From NCBI RefSeq assembly GCF_040712315.1, contig NC_134021.1:24640501-24704500 (forward strand): DNA of 64,000 nt. The letters run 5' to 3'. The notes under the pieces are model-generated. The model was not told the DNA's origin and ran no database searches. It saw only the letters and a program-made list of their open reading frames with translations. The translations under genes and the position numbers were made by a program. Of this stretch, positions 1 through 9,972 are shown piece by piece (the stretch's first letter is position 1; each line of letters starts with the position of its first letter). The DNA comes from Castanea sativa (lineage: Eukaryota; Streptophyta; Magnoliopsida; Fagales; Fagaceae).

Positions 1-1059
1 GTAATATGACCCCAATTCTAGCAACTCTCTACCATGCTTATTAAATCGAGGACCAGATCTCGAATTGACATTAGTGATAGAGCTCCAATTTGAAAGGTGC
101 CCATAGGGGTATTCCTCATGGTACATATTATTGGCTTGTTGATTCTCCTCTCTTGCATTCTCTAACACATTCACCAACCTGTATTGGTCACTATCAGTAT
201 TGCTTCTCCTGTTAGCTTCAACATCATATTCAATCTCTTGATCATAATAGTCCACATCATCATAAAACTCTTTATAGAAAAGATCTGTGTCTTTGTCTTC
301 TCTATCACTAGGGGGTTCACCCTAGTCGTTGCCACTGTATTGGCTATCATAATCTTCACTGTTGTTGCTCTCACTGTCATTGTTGTTGTCATTATCATCA
401 TGTCCACTGTCATTGCTGCTGCTGTCACTATTACTATCACTTTCATCATCACTTACTTTATCATCATCATTGGGGGCTGCTCCGCCTTCTTCATCTTGAT
501 CATGGGCTCTTAGTTCATACGGGCTCTTCAATGCATGCTGACTAGCCTCCCAATACTCTTCACCTTTGATATTGCAAATGGTATTCCCAAGGAGTGTAGT
601 CATAGCATCAGGGTTCATGTAATCAACCAAATCAATTAGAACCCAAGTTGTCTCCTCCTTCTTCAGTTCTAGAACCTTGTTGTTGCACTCAAGTAGTAAT
701 TCAAACCTAGGCACCAATGTCTTCGTCATAGGATTAAATCTTGGTTCAGGGAATCCCCAATAACGGTTGCTTTCCCCAACTTTGACAAACTTGCCATTTA
801 GTGTAGAAGTATAGGGCTTTAGGAGTTCTAGAGGACAAGGAAGTTCCTTTGCTTTAGCTTTGGCTCGGGCCATCTTTCTCACTTCCATCTCTAACAAGTC
901 ATCATTAGTGGGCTTATAGCCTAGCCCAAAAGGTGTAGTGGCAATAGGATTCATCGGGACTTGAACAGTAGGCTTTTTCACGGTTCTCCCCAAGTTCATC
1001 CCAGAAGGTAATTCATTCTTCTCATCATTGCTACCATATTGTTTTGCTGTAGGGAGCAA
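1..1059 (-). pseudogene. Gypsy D pol: protease-RT linker with acidic tract
   Basis: Two collinear stretches in one frame are split by a single TAG at 322-324; the frame then stays open to the window edge. The N-terminal part has a conserved-looking block (FGLGYKPTNDD, then MARAKAKAKE, then YWGFPEPRF), and the middle part contains WVLIDLVDYMNPD. From about 480 to 320 the product is almost pure Asp/Ser/Asn/Glu. This is the usual place of the spacer between retropepsin and reverse transcriptase in large plant gypsy polyproteins. No catalytic motif is visible here and the function of the acidic tract is unknown. The assignment rests on its position just downstream of the protease. Confidence 0.6.
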
Positions 1060-1560
1060 AGTCTATATGGATCTTCTCCATTTCTTCTTCTCTTATTTCA
1101 AAGCCAGGCCTCTCAATCTCAAAGCCATCCAAGGTCAATGGCTCTTTCTCAGAATCAATACCGAAAATAGGCTTAGGCACTGTCAAGGTATCACCATATA
1201 TGGTCATAATAGCTCCTTCATGTGGAAATCGAAACTTTTGGTATAAGGAGGAAGGTACAACCTTTGTGTCATGGATCCATGGTCGCCCTAGGAGTATATT
1301 GAAGCATGAGGCTATATTAAGGACTTGAAACTCCACTTTCTTGACCATCGGCCCTATGGTGAGCTCTAATGTTATGGTTCCCAAGACCTCTCTTCTACTA
1401 TTGTCTTATGCCTTCACATGCTGATCAGTTGGCACAAAGTCCTCAACACTTAGAACTAAACAACTTGCTTTCTTTGAAGGACACATGTTTAAAGCACTTC
1501 CATCATCTACCAACACGATGATATCCTCTTCCCTTTGGCATCTATAGTGATATGCAATGG
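1031..1560 (-). pseudogene. Gypsy D aspartic protease (retropepsin)
   Basis: The minus strand encodes VLVDDGSALN near 1485-1515, the position of the retropepsin active-site D-T/S-G, here D-D-G-S. It is followed by the C-terminal lobe with NILLGRPWIHD, the hydrophobic-hydrophobic-G-R signature of plant gypsy proteases. A stop (KA*DNS) falls between the two lobes near 1410, and a frameshift separates this part from the upstream GAG end. In the intact family this enzyme cleaves the gag-pol polyprotein inside the virus-like particle. The D-D-G-S variant may be family-typical rather than a lesion. Sure of the family, not of activity. Confidence 0.7.
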
Positions 1561-1863
1561 GTCATTGTGGTGCTTTTCCTTCTTGGTCAGATCCTTGTCA
1601 AAATAGGAAATAGTGAGTTCCCTATTTATGGACCCAATCATATCATTCAGATCTTAGGAGGTTGTAGTTGTAGGGACTTGGATTTGGTTTAGAAGGTCTA
1701 CTAGGTTTTGACGGTGTTTGTATAAGGCCATGAGTAAACCCCATAAGGATATGTTGGCTTGTGTCTTTTGTAGTGGCTTGAGGACCTCATCTTCCTCGGC
1801 AAGTGTTTGTTGGGTAGATCTGTTCAAAGCTTCTACAGGGTTGTTGGTCTCCAAATGTGGGGG

Positions 1864-2078
1864 TTTGAAGTGTCTCCCCCCTTGTAATGTGGGCAATTTT
1901 TGTTGGGTCATTATGGTCGGTATCTCGGGGTTTGAAGTGTCTCCCCCCCATTTGTGGATGACAGGTTATTGAATTGGGGTTCGAAGTGTCTCCCCCCGTT
2001 TGTGGATGTTGAGTAATTTGGTTGGGGTTTGAAGTGTCTCCCCCCATTTGTGGATGTTGAGTAATTTCTGTTCTCTAG
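1864..2078 (-). repeat. 48-bp coding minisatellite in gag of element D
   Basis: The plus-strand motif TTTGAAGTGTCTCCCCCC recurs at about 1864, 1931, 1980 and 2028. The last three copies are spaced by about 48-49 bp, with the unit continuing as a TTTGTGGATG-type stretch. Because 48 is a multiple of three, the minus-strand product holds 16-residue repeats of the form STNGGRHFKPQ. The leftmost copy is more diverged and out of register by one base, so the repeat also reads as TSNP in another frame. Confidence 0.8.
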
Positions 2079-3480
2079 TACGTCATATCTTGTGGTGATG
2101 GCAGATGTCCTATCTATTAATTTTTCCCATGTCATCATAAAACATTCAGGTAGGTCATAGATTAGGTTAGATGGGTCTTCTTTACTTTCCTCTTTGGTTA
2201 TCAAGCAATTAATCCTTGGTCCTCTTCCAAAATTGTGATTGGGTAAGGGATTATTAGTGATGCTAGGCTTGGTAGGCGGTGTAATCACCTTGTTATCTAT
2301 TAGGTCTTGAATTGCATGACGAAGGCTAAAATAATGGTCGGTATCATGGCTAGGGCCTTGGTGGTAAGCGCATCTCTTATTCACATCAAAGTTTAAGGGC
2401 AAGGGGTTTGGAACTGGTTTTGGGTTTAAGGGTTTTAGTAATCCTTTTGCTTTTAGTTTATCAAACACTTGGCTTATAGGCATGTACAATTCATGAAACT
2501 ACCTCCTAGGTCTAGGTTCTTGTGATACTTGCACAGGTGCAATGGGTGCAATCCGTTGGTAATGATCATTTTTATGAATATTAGAAATCTTTGTAACCTT
2601 AGAATTAAATCCTACATTCCTTTTAAACCTCGGTGGGTCATCATTTTTTATAGTGCCATTGTTGAGTGCATCCTCAATTTGGGTTCTAGCAGCAATTAAA
2701 GCTTCAAAAATTAGGGAAGTATTGTGCAAATAAGTACTTATGATACACAGGTAATAAATTCTTTACAACCATAGCTAATTGTTCCTCCTCACTTGGCCTA
2801 TTCATCATCTGTGCTGCCTTGGCTCTCCATTTGGTAATGAAGGTAGAGAAGGATTCTTTTGGCTCTTGCTTCGTGGTTTCGAGGTCTCTCCTTGTTATGT
2901 CGACTTCTATATTGTATTTGTATTGCTTGTGAAACTCTTGGCAAATATCTTCCCAACTTCTTGCTCTCGCATCATCTAGGTTGAGGAACCACCTCAGAGC
3001 GGCTCCAGTCAGTGTGTTTTGGAACATCTGAGCAAGTATTTCTTCCGCTGCGCCTAAGAGCTACATAGCCCTCATATATATCTTCAGATGAGACTTCGGG
3101 CAACTGGTCCCATCAAACTTGTCCAAGGTTGGCATCTTGAACTTGGGAGGCAGTCTCACATCAGGGAAAAGTGAGAGGGAATTGCAATCCATGAGGTCTT
3201 CCATCTTATAGGCTCTTCTAATCATCTCCTCCATTTTTTTCATTCTCTCGTTGATCTTCTTCTCATTCTCCACAGTTGATGGATCATGATCAGCCTGGTT
3301 CTCCTTTTGATTACCCTTTAGATTCTGGAACTGTTGCACCATACGGTTCATGTCTTCTTTCCGCTGGATTTAACTAGCTACCATGGTGTTGAGTAGCTCT
3401 TGAGTGTTCATGGGTTCCTCGGCATTTGGGTGTTCTCCCTCTTCTACCATAGTGTTGGGAGGTTCAGACTTCTTGTGGCT
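1911..3480 (-). pseudogene. Gypsy D gag (capsid-like retrotransposon gag domain)
   Basis: Four minus-strand blocks are collinear. The first, upstream of 3351, is a short N-terminal piece ending at a stop near 3370. The second, 3351-3061, has an Asn/Lys/Glu-rich coiled stretch (KKINERMKKMEEMI) and then FPDVRLPPKFKMP. The third, 3027-2704, has the core retrotransposon gag signature (LTGAALRWFLNL, EFHKQY, KESFSTFITKWR). The fourth, 2489-1911, has RCAYHQGPSHDTDHY, the compact Cys/His block seen in this gag family in place of a classic CCHC knuckle. Stops at 3061 and frameshifts near 2720 and 2495 split the frame. In intact copies it would assemble the particle that packages element RNA. Confidence 0.8.
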
Positions 3481-4255
3481 TGAATTGTCTTGTAGGTCGA
3501 AAATGGGATTGTGATGTTGCAGTAGTGGATTGTCCTCTATGTTCACGGGCTTCAGTATTGTGATAGGAGTGACAGGCTTGGAACTGGAGCTACTGCCTGA
3601 GTGTCGAGCTTAGGTTCTCTTTGCAACCTTCCTTCAAATCTTGACCAAATTCTCCCCTAATGATAGACTTGGTTGGGTTAATCAAATCTAAGACCCCATC
3701 CACATTAATCAATCGACCAAAACAAACATACACAACATGCAGTGCAATTTTAACAGGGACCAACCTAAAGGTAGGTTCTAAGTCATTATGTTGTACGGTG
3801 GGTTTGTTGTTTCATTGTTTCCCATAACTAGGACGTTACACCTCCCAATTTGTAATGTAATGAACATTGCGTTGGTCCGAATGGCATGGTTTGTCCTTTA
3901 CAGTCAATAGGAAATGATCCAGTGATTTTGGGCTATGAGTTAGTGAGTTCACCACTGGGTACCTGAATCTAATGAAGATCGGTGATCCATGGTTACTACC
4001 ACCACATGTTGTTGCAAAGGGGTGCATACATTGTTGTTTGGATGACACACACTATGACAGTTAGGGAAAGTTTTTAACAAACAATTCATTCAGCAAAATA
4101 TCATACAATATCTCAAAAATCAGCAAAATATCATACAACATCTCAACAAATACAGAACAAATATAAATAAACAAACAACAAGTTCATGCAAAATCATGCA
4201 AAAGAAGGGTACATATTTGGTTACTTAAGTCTAACACGAAACTTAGCCCTCGACA
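3481..4255 (-). other. 5' leader of element D
   Basis: This stretch between the primer site and the first recognisable gag block has no long frame on the minus strand. It is AT-rich near the LTR and more balanced near gag. It probably holds the untranslated leader and packaging region plus a decayed gag N-terminus. A 70-codon frame at 3836-4048 shows no recognisable domain and is taken as chance. Confidence 0.5.
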
Positions 4256-4273
4256 TCCCTAGTGGAGTCGCCA
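4256..4273 (-). promoter_or_regulatory. Primer-binding site of element D (tRNA-Arg-like)
   Basis: On the minus strand the internal sequence starts TGGCGACTCCACTAGGGA directly after the LTR end. TGGCGACTCC matches the complement of the 3' end of plant tRNA-Arg (ending GGAGTCG plus CCA); the following bases match only in part. This is where minus-strand cDNA priming would occur. The tRNA assignment is from memory of the tRNA family. Confidence 0.65.
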
Positions 4274-5106
4274 CTGTGAGAGACCACCCAAAAGGGGTAC
4301 CCTAAAAAAAAGATTTGGGTGCTTTTTCATGACACCTCTTTTTTTGGGTAAGTGGTGTGGAGTCGCCACTTATTTTTTATACAAAAAATAAGAAAAACTA
4401 AAATACAAATACATAATTGAATTGCTTCGTTTCATTGATTAAGTAAATTAATACATATTTGAAAATTTCAATTTACATGGTTTTGGGTCCTAGTTACAAA
4501 CTACCAAATAATTACATGGCCTTTTGTCCTAGTTACAATCTACCCAAAATAAAAACAAAGATAAGACATAGATCTACCTACACAAAGGAACTAGATTCGG
4601 AGGTTAGGTTACGGAATGGGAAGGTGTTAGGCACCCATTCCGCCCAGACAAAGTCTAGTCTTCTAGACTCTTATGACCAATATACCATTTTTATGCATGA
4701 CGTGAATAATATGTTGAACATGTGAACAAAATTAAATCACACAAACTTATTTATGAATGCATCCTCTTATTTGTTAAAAAAAATCAGATCTGTTTTAGTG
4801 ATTAAAAAAAATTTGATTTTGGGTTTAGAAAGATCAGATCTATTTTGATAACTTAAAAAAATGGTTTTTAATTTGTAAAAATCTAGATCTGTTTTGTAAT
4901 GAGAAAAAATCAAATTCATATGCTTAAAAAATTCAGATGTGTTTTTTATATGTTCAAAAAAACATGAAAAATCTTTCTTAAGAAGAGAATTCATTTATGA
5001 AATAAATTCATGCTACTATATAAAATAAACAAACACAGCAAATACAACCATTCATGGTCCTTTTTTATTTCCAAAATCTACTATGTAAAAAAAAAAAAAA
5101 GATTTA

Positions 5107-5259
5107 CATCTAATGATGATGCAGATCCACTTTAATTTTAAGAAAAATTCAGATCTACATCTAATGAAGATGTAAATCCATTTTAATTTTAAGAAAAATT
5201 CATATCTACACCTAATGAAGATGTAGATCTATTTTTATTTTGAGAAAAAGAATTGATAA
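5107..5259. repeat. 51-bp tandem repeat, three copies, inside LTR D
   Basis: The motif CATCTAATGAAGATGTAAAT and variants start at 5107, 5158 and 5209, each followed by a TTTTAATTTTAAGAAAAA-type spacer. Similar CAGATCT-containing stretches are scattered from 4785 to 4990, so the array may once have been longer. Confidence 0.75.
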
Positions 5260-5466
5260 CATGCAGATTTTCAAACTAAGAAAGAGATCACAACAATAAT
5301 AAAAGAAATCAAGAACATGTTTTGACAAAATAAATCAAAAACTCATGATATGAATACTTTAAAACAACTAAACTTAAAATATAAACAAACACACATCATC
5401 ACAATAAGAGAAGCATAAAGAAAAGAAAAGGGTAATTAGAAAACAACCTCTTGCATGGAGGGCTCT

Positions 5467-6348
5467 CAAGGCAGCCTAACAAATTTGGAGGCCTAAGACG
5501 ATATAATTAAATGAGGCATTTTTGTTATTACTTAAATAATATTTAACTAGCATTTAATATCATAATTTTTTCTATAACAAAAATCTATTCCTTTCATTTT
5601 GTAATGTGCTTTTTTTGGGGGGGGGGGGGGGGGAATGCTAAAACTATAACAAATTTTACTAAAAAAAACTTTCAAACGATGTAGAAATGAATGCAATTAA
5701 TGATACTTCAAGAAAATAATAAACAAGCATTTGAATGAATGATGTTAGTGATATTATAAATTTTATAACATGAGACTTACAAAGATGTATCACTAATCAC
5801 AAAAAATAATTCAAAAATGTATTTAATAGGCTATTGATGTCCACATATCATATTAATTGTCACATCAATTTGTAAAGTTTCCAAGTAAAATTAATAATAT
5901 TTCTAATATTTTCCTATCTGAATTATTTCTTGTGATTAGTGAAACATATATTTGTAAGGGAAAATGCTAGAGATACAAATTCTTTTACAAAAACTTTTAC
6001 AAACTGATGATGTGGTAAATGATTATAGATAAATAAAAAAGTGATATTATCGGTGGGTCTAGATGAGAACCAGTAAGAAGTTGGCTATAACAACAATTTG
6101 TAAAAATGTTGTAAAATAATTTGTAACTATAGCATTACTCTATTTGTAAGACCCATGTGTTTAAAGTTGTATTATCTCTAGCATTACTTAATTCTTTGGG
6201 ACTTCTTAAAAGTAGAGGAAAAATATAAAATGAATTTTTTTTTCTATATGTCCAATTTTTTTTTAAATATATCAATTTTCCCCCAAAATTTGTGGCCTTC
6301 CTCTAGTAAGGGGCCCTAGGTGGTGGCCTAAGTGGCCTAGGTGCCCTG
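5467..6348. mobile_element. hAT-like non-autonomous DNA element inside LTR D
   Basis: The ends are CAAGGCAGCCTAA on the left and, read inverted, CAGGGCACCTAGG on the right, matching hAT-type termini. Flanking 8-mers are AGGGCTCT (5459-5466) and AGTGCTCT (6349-6356), an 8-bp target duplication with one mismatch. The body is AT-rich, has no transposase frame and includes a G run near 5620. It is similar in its first 60 bases to the element at 15366-16067. Confidence 0.75.
5959..6140. mobile_element. Mutator-like MITE nested in the hAT element
   Basis: About 45-bp terminal inverted repeats face each other: AAATGCTAGAGATACAAAT on the left and, inverted, AATGCTATAGTTACAAAT on the right. The 182-bp element is flanked by the direct repeat TATTTGTAAG at 5949-5958 and 6141-6150; a 9-10 bp duplication is typical of Mutator-type elements. 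No coding potential. Confidence 0.8.
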
Positions 6349-6548
6349 AGTGCTCTTCTTCTTGAGAGGATATTTTAGGGTTCAAAGAAATTTATGTAAT
6401 TATCTTCAAAACCTAAAAACTTTAACTTTAAGAGAGAGAATATCAGAAAGGGGAGTCACAAATATGGGTGATTTGAGAGTGTAAAAACGAGTCTCCCCTC
6501 AGGGCCTAAAAGAGTGTCAAAACGTCCAAAATTTTGAGACCCAAACTC

Positions 6549-6557
6549 TATTTATAG
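6549..6557 (-). promoter_or_regulatory. TATA box of LTR D
   Basis: The minus strand reads CTCTATAAATAGAG, a strong plant TATA box. It lies in the LTR in the right orientation to start the genomic RNA of element D, and would be its core promoter. Confidence 0.6.
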
Positions 6558-6687
6558 AGGCTAGAGTGCTTAAAAAATAAGCAACGATGCTTAAAATACG
6601 AATTGGGATGCATCCTTCTGCGAAAAATATCGAAAAGGATGTGCCTTATTGTCACCCGAAGGAAGTTGGGCCAAAGCCCAAAAGAGT

Positions 6688-6768
6688 GCCATTTGGCACT
6701 TTGAAAGTGCCATTCGGCACTCCAAAAGTGCTGAATGGCACTCTTGAGTGCGGATCGCACTTTCGTGT
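6688..6768. promoter_or_regulatory. Palindromic AGTGCC-GGCACT repeats upstream of the LTR D TATA box
   Basis: Within 80 bp there are several near-palindromes: AGTGCCATTTGGCACT, AGTGCCATTCGGCACT, AGTGCTGAATGGCACT and GAGTGCGGATCGCACT. They lie about 130-215 bp upstream of the minus-strand TATA box, the usual place of LTR enhancer repeats. A binding factor is not known to me. Confidence 0.5.
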
Positions 6769-7020
6769 TTGGGTGACTTTTGGACTTCCTTTTTAGGGTT
6801 TTCCTGCGTCAGGCCATGCACATAGACGTGTTTCCAATCCGGATTCCAATTTTTTGAACTCTTTTATGGATAATTCTGGTATTTTCAGCAACAATTATCT
6901 TGTAGATAAATACCCTAAAGTAAATCTTGATAAAGTTCAGCTTATCCACAATTTTATTGTTATCCAATTATCTCTTTTATTCCTATGCAAGCAATCTTAT
7001 TTTAAACACTAATTGTTAGT

Positions 7021-7640
7021 TAGTGGATTTTATTGACTTGAACCAAGCATGCTCGAAGGATCCCTTCTCGGTACCGACGATAGATCAGTTAGTGGATGCC
7101 ACTTATGGACACCCTCGTATGAGTTTTTTAGACGCTTTTTAGGGTTACCATCAGATTGCTTTGGCTGTAGAGGATCAAGAGAAAACATCATTTATTTCTC
7201 CTGAAGCCAATTACCATTACATGGTAATGCTGTTCGGCTTGAAAAATGCTGGGGCATCAAAGGATGATGACTAGGATGTTTAGAGAGAAGATTGGCCATA
7301 CGGTGGAGGTTTACTTTGATGATATGGTGGTAAAGAGCAAGAAGGATTAGGGACATGTCAGTGACCTTGCAGATATTTTTGAAGTGCTTAGGAAGCACAG
7401 ATTGCGTCTTGATGCCGATAAATGTGTTTTCAGTGTAGGGGCTGGCAAATTCCTCTGCTACATGATTACTTACTGAGGAATCGAAGTGAATCCTAATCAA
7501 ATAAGTGCTATTGAGTGGCTTAAGCCACTGAGCAACCCGAATAAGGTGCAAGTGTTAACTGATATGTTGGCAGCATTAAACCAATTTGTTTCTAAGTCTG
7601 CTAATCGGTGTTGACCATTTTACCAATTTCTAAAGAAATG
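7021..7640 (+). pseudogene. Element A reverse transcriptase, 5'-truncated
   Basis: The reading resumes at VDFIDLNQACSKDPF, the RT palm region, just after the LTR of element D. It continues with HPRMSFLDAF, then a stop in place of Gln before GYHQIA, then FGLKNAGAS. The catalytic loop reads YFDDMVVKS (7308-7340). The thumb/connection part follows with stops near 7353 and 7474 and one in-frame shift near 7255. In the intact family it copies element RNA into DNA. The near-identical order of motifs in element C shows both belong to one lineage. Confidence 0.85.
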
Positions 7641-8525
7641 GAGGGGTTTTCAATGAAACAAAAAATGTGAGAAGGCTTTTCAAGACTTAAAAAACTATCT
7701 GGTAAGTGCACCGATATTGTCTACCCTGAAGGTAGGTGAAGATTTGTTCATGTATTTGTCAGTGTCTGAACACGTTGTGAGCGCAGTATTGCTGAGAGAC
7801 TAGAGGGTACAGAAGCCGATCTCTTATGTTAGTAAGTCATTGGTTGATGCAAAGACGAGATATTTACCCTTGGAGAAGTTAGCATTGGCATTGGTACAAG
7901 CAACTAGGAAGTTGCCTCACTACTTCCAAGCCTATACAGTGTATGTGTTGACCGAGTATCCGTTGCAATCCTTGTTGAAAAGATTCAACTTCACTAGCCG
8001 TATAGCGAAATAGGGGACTAGGCTTGGTTCATTTGATATATGTTATAGGCCTAGGAATTCGGTCAAGGGTTAGGTTCTGGCCGACTATGTTGCGGAGTTC
8101 ACTCCACGAAAGGAAACCGAGGTTGTGTGTCATGTGGAAATCCGGTTGTGGAAGGTGTTTGTAGATGGTGCGTCCAGTGCCATGGGAGTGGGGGCAGGAG
8201 TTGTGTTGGTAACATGGGAGGGAATAAAGGTGAAGCATTCATTTCAGTTGGGCTTTAAGGCATCAAACAATGAAGCCGAGTACGAAGCCCTGTTGGTTGG
8301 ATTAAGAGTAGCACTCAGTCTAGGAGCACAAAAAATAGAAATATATTTTGATTCTTGGTTGGTGGTTAGTCAAGTGGAGGGAAATTTTGAAGCCAAGGAT
8401 CCCCAGATGGTCAATTATTTGAAGTTAGTTAAGTAGACAATGAATCAGTTTCAGACGGTGAGGATAATTCAAGTCTCTCGAGGGCAGAATACATATGCAG
8501 ATTCTTTGGCAACATTAACGTCATC
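7640..8525 (+). pseudogene. Element A RNase H and second (archaeal-type) RNase H
   Basis: The first RNase H shows CEKAFQDLKNYL, VVSAVLLRD, then a stop, PISYVSKSL and RYLPLEKLALALV, the usual gypsy connection-RNase H order. From 8125 a second domain starts with LWKVFVDGASSAMGVGAGVV and continues with NNEAEYEALLVGL and YFDSWLVVSQVEG; D, E and D are in the positions of an archaeal-type RNase H active site. It ends near a TAG at 8434 and resumes with ISRGQNTYADSLATL-like text to 8525. The doubled RNase H marks the Tat clade. Stops at 7801, 8010 and 8071 inactivate it. Confidence 0.8.
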
Positions 8526-9842
8526 GCTAACCGAAGATATACCACGGCTAATTAAAGTGGAAGTAGTAAAGGAGTCCAGTATAGACGCGAAAGTAACATT
8601 TTTTGTTATTTCGACACCTGAGCCATGTTGGATGGATTCGATTGTTGACTTTTTAGCTGAAAATCGTCTATCGAGTGAGACGAAAAAAGCTGAAAAGGTG
8701 CGAAGAGTTTCTACTCTGTTTTGGTTGTCCAAGGATCGTAGGTTATACTAGAGATCTTTTGGTAGTCCTTACCTGTTGTACCTCCATCCTAGCAAAGTTG
8801 ATGAACTCTTAACTGAGCTCCATGAGGGAGTCTATGACAACCATGTAGGAGGACGGTTGTTAGCTCACCGAGTAATGACTCAAGGGTTTTGGTGGCCCAA
8901 GATGAATAAGGATGCTGCCGAGTATTTCTAAAAGAGCAAAATATGTCAGAGGCAAGCCCCGTTAATACATCAGCCTGCACGAAGTTTAAATCTGGTTAGC
9001 AACCCTTGGCCATTCGCGCAATGGGAGCTAGACATAATCGGCCCATTTCCCCAAGCTACAGGAAATCGACGGTTTGTTTTGGTAGTAGTGGATTATTTCA
9101 CCAAGTGGGTTGAGGCCAAAGCGTTAGTCAATATCCGAGATGTAGACGTCAAGAAGTTTGTGTGGAAAAATATAGTGACTCGGTTTGGGGTACTAGAATC
9201 TTTCATGTCAGATAATGGTTTGCAATTTGATAGCAAAGCTTTTCGCAAGTACTGTGGTGATCTTGGCATTAATAATAGATATTCCACTCCAGCAAATCCC
9301 CAGAGCAACGGTCAAGCCGAAGCCACGAATAAAGTAATTGTTGATGGGTTAAAGAAAAGGCTAGAAGGAACTAAGGGAAGGTGGACTGAGGAATTTCCGA
9401 ACGTTCCATGGGCATACCGAACGACCCTGAGAAGATTAACAAGAAAGACTCCTTACTCCCTAACATATAGGGTAGAAGCTATTATCCTGGTAGAAATAAG
9501 CTTGTGTAGTGCACGGGTGTCAAACTTTTCTCTGGCCAATAATGCAGGAATGATGTTGAATCAGTTGGATTTGTTGGAAGAGCACCGAGAATCATAAATT
9601 ATCTGCCTGCCGACTATCAGAAAAAGCTTGCTCGACAGTATAACAGGGGTGTGAAGATAAGGGATTTTGTGGCCGGCGACTTAGTGTTGCGAAAAGTGGT
9701 GGGAAGCGCTCGGGATGTTAATGCCGGAAAGATAGCGCCGAGTTGGGAGGGACCGTACAGAGTCACTGCCATAGCTGGTGCAGGAGCATACTATTTAGAG
9801 GACATGGAGGAGAGACCTCTTCCTCGACCCTGGAACGTTTAG
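8526..9842 (+). pseudogene. Element A integrase
   Basis: Order of motifs: LLTELHEGVYDNHVGGR with GFWWPKM and KICQRQ (H2C2 zinc finger, about 8800-8955), WELDIIGPF with the first catalytic Asp, VDYFTKWVEA, SDNG with the second Asp (9210), and NGQAEATNK with the catalytic Glu (9310). After a frame break near 9595 the C-terminal part (9651-9842) has DLVLRKVVGS and WEGPYRVTAIAG, a typical gypsy integrase tail ending at TAG. Stops near 8750 and 8930 and the frame break show decay. It would insert the cDNA into the genome. The pol stop is followed by a tandem array. Confidence 0.85.
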
Positions 9843-9972
9843 AATTTAAGGAAGTTCATCACTAATTATGTAAAGCATGGGTTATGTAAGGCATAATGAT
9901 ACTATGTATGAAATGTTATGTGGATAAAGAGGTATATGTACATTATGTGAAGAAGTTGTTGATCTGAACTCC

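Larger units (their letters stand above)
1..7008 (-). mobile_element. Ty3/gypsy LTR retrotransposon D, 5' part only
   Basis: A minus-strand element runs off the left edge. Reading leftwards it has a 5' LTR, a tRNA-Arg-like primer site, gag, a retropepsin and a protease-RT linker; RT, RNase H, integrase and the 3' LTR would lie outside the window. Its right border at 7008 abuts, mid-domain, the reverse transcriptase of a plus-strand element, so D is nested in element A. The five bases after the border (CTAAT) would be the target duplication, but the partner copy is off the window. Frameshifts and stops in gag and protease make it a decayed copy. Confidence 0.8.
4275..7008 (-). repeat. 5' LTR of element D (2.7 kb, with nested insertions)
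   Basis: On the minus strand the LTR would run from TGTTTAAAATAAG (at 7008) to GGTCTCTCACA (at 4275), giving the usual TGT...ACA ends, and it abuts the primer site. It contains a TATA box (6549-6557) and an AT-rich downstream part. An 882-bp hAT-like insertion (5467-6348) leaves about 1.85 kb of original LTR. Near its 3' end, at 4347-4361, it repeats the TGGCGACTCC motif of the primer site. The right border is inferred from where the interrupted RT of element A resumes; no second LTR is available to confirm it. Confidence 0.65.

Noticed and set aside
184..513. 109-codon plus-strand frame rich in Ile/Val/Thr
   Set aside because: It is the complement of the Asp/Ser/Asn tract of the element D linker on the other strand.
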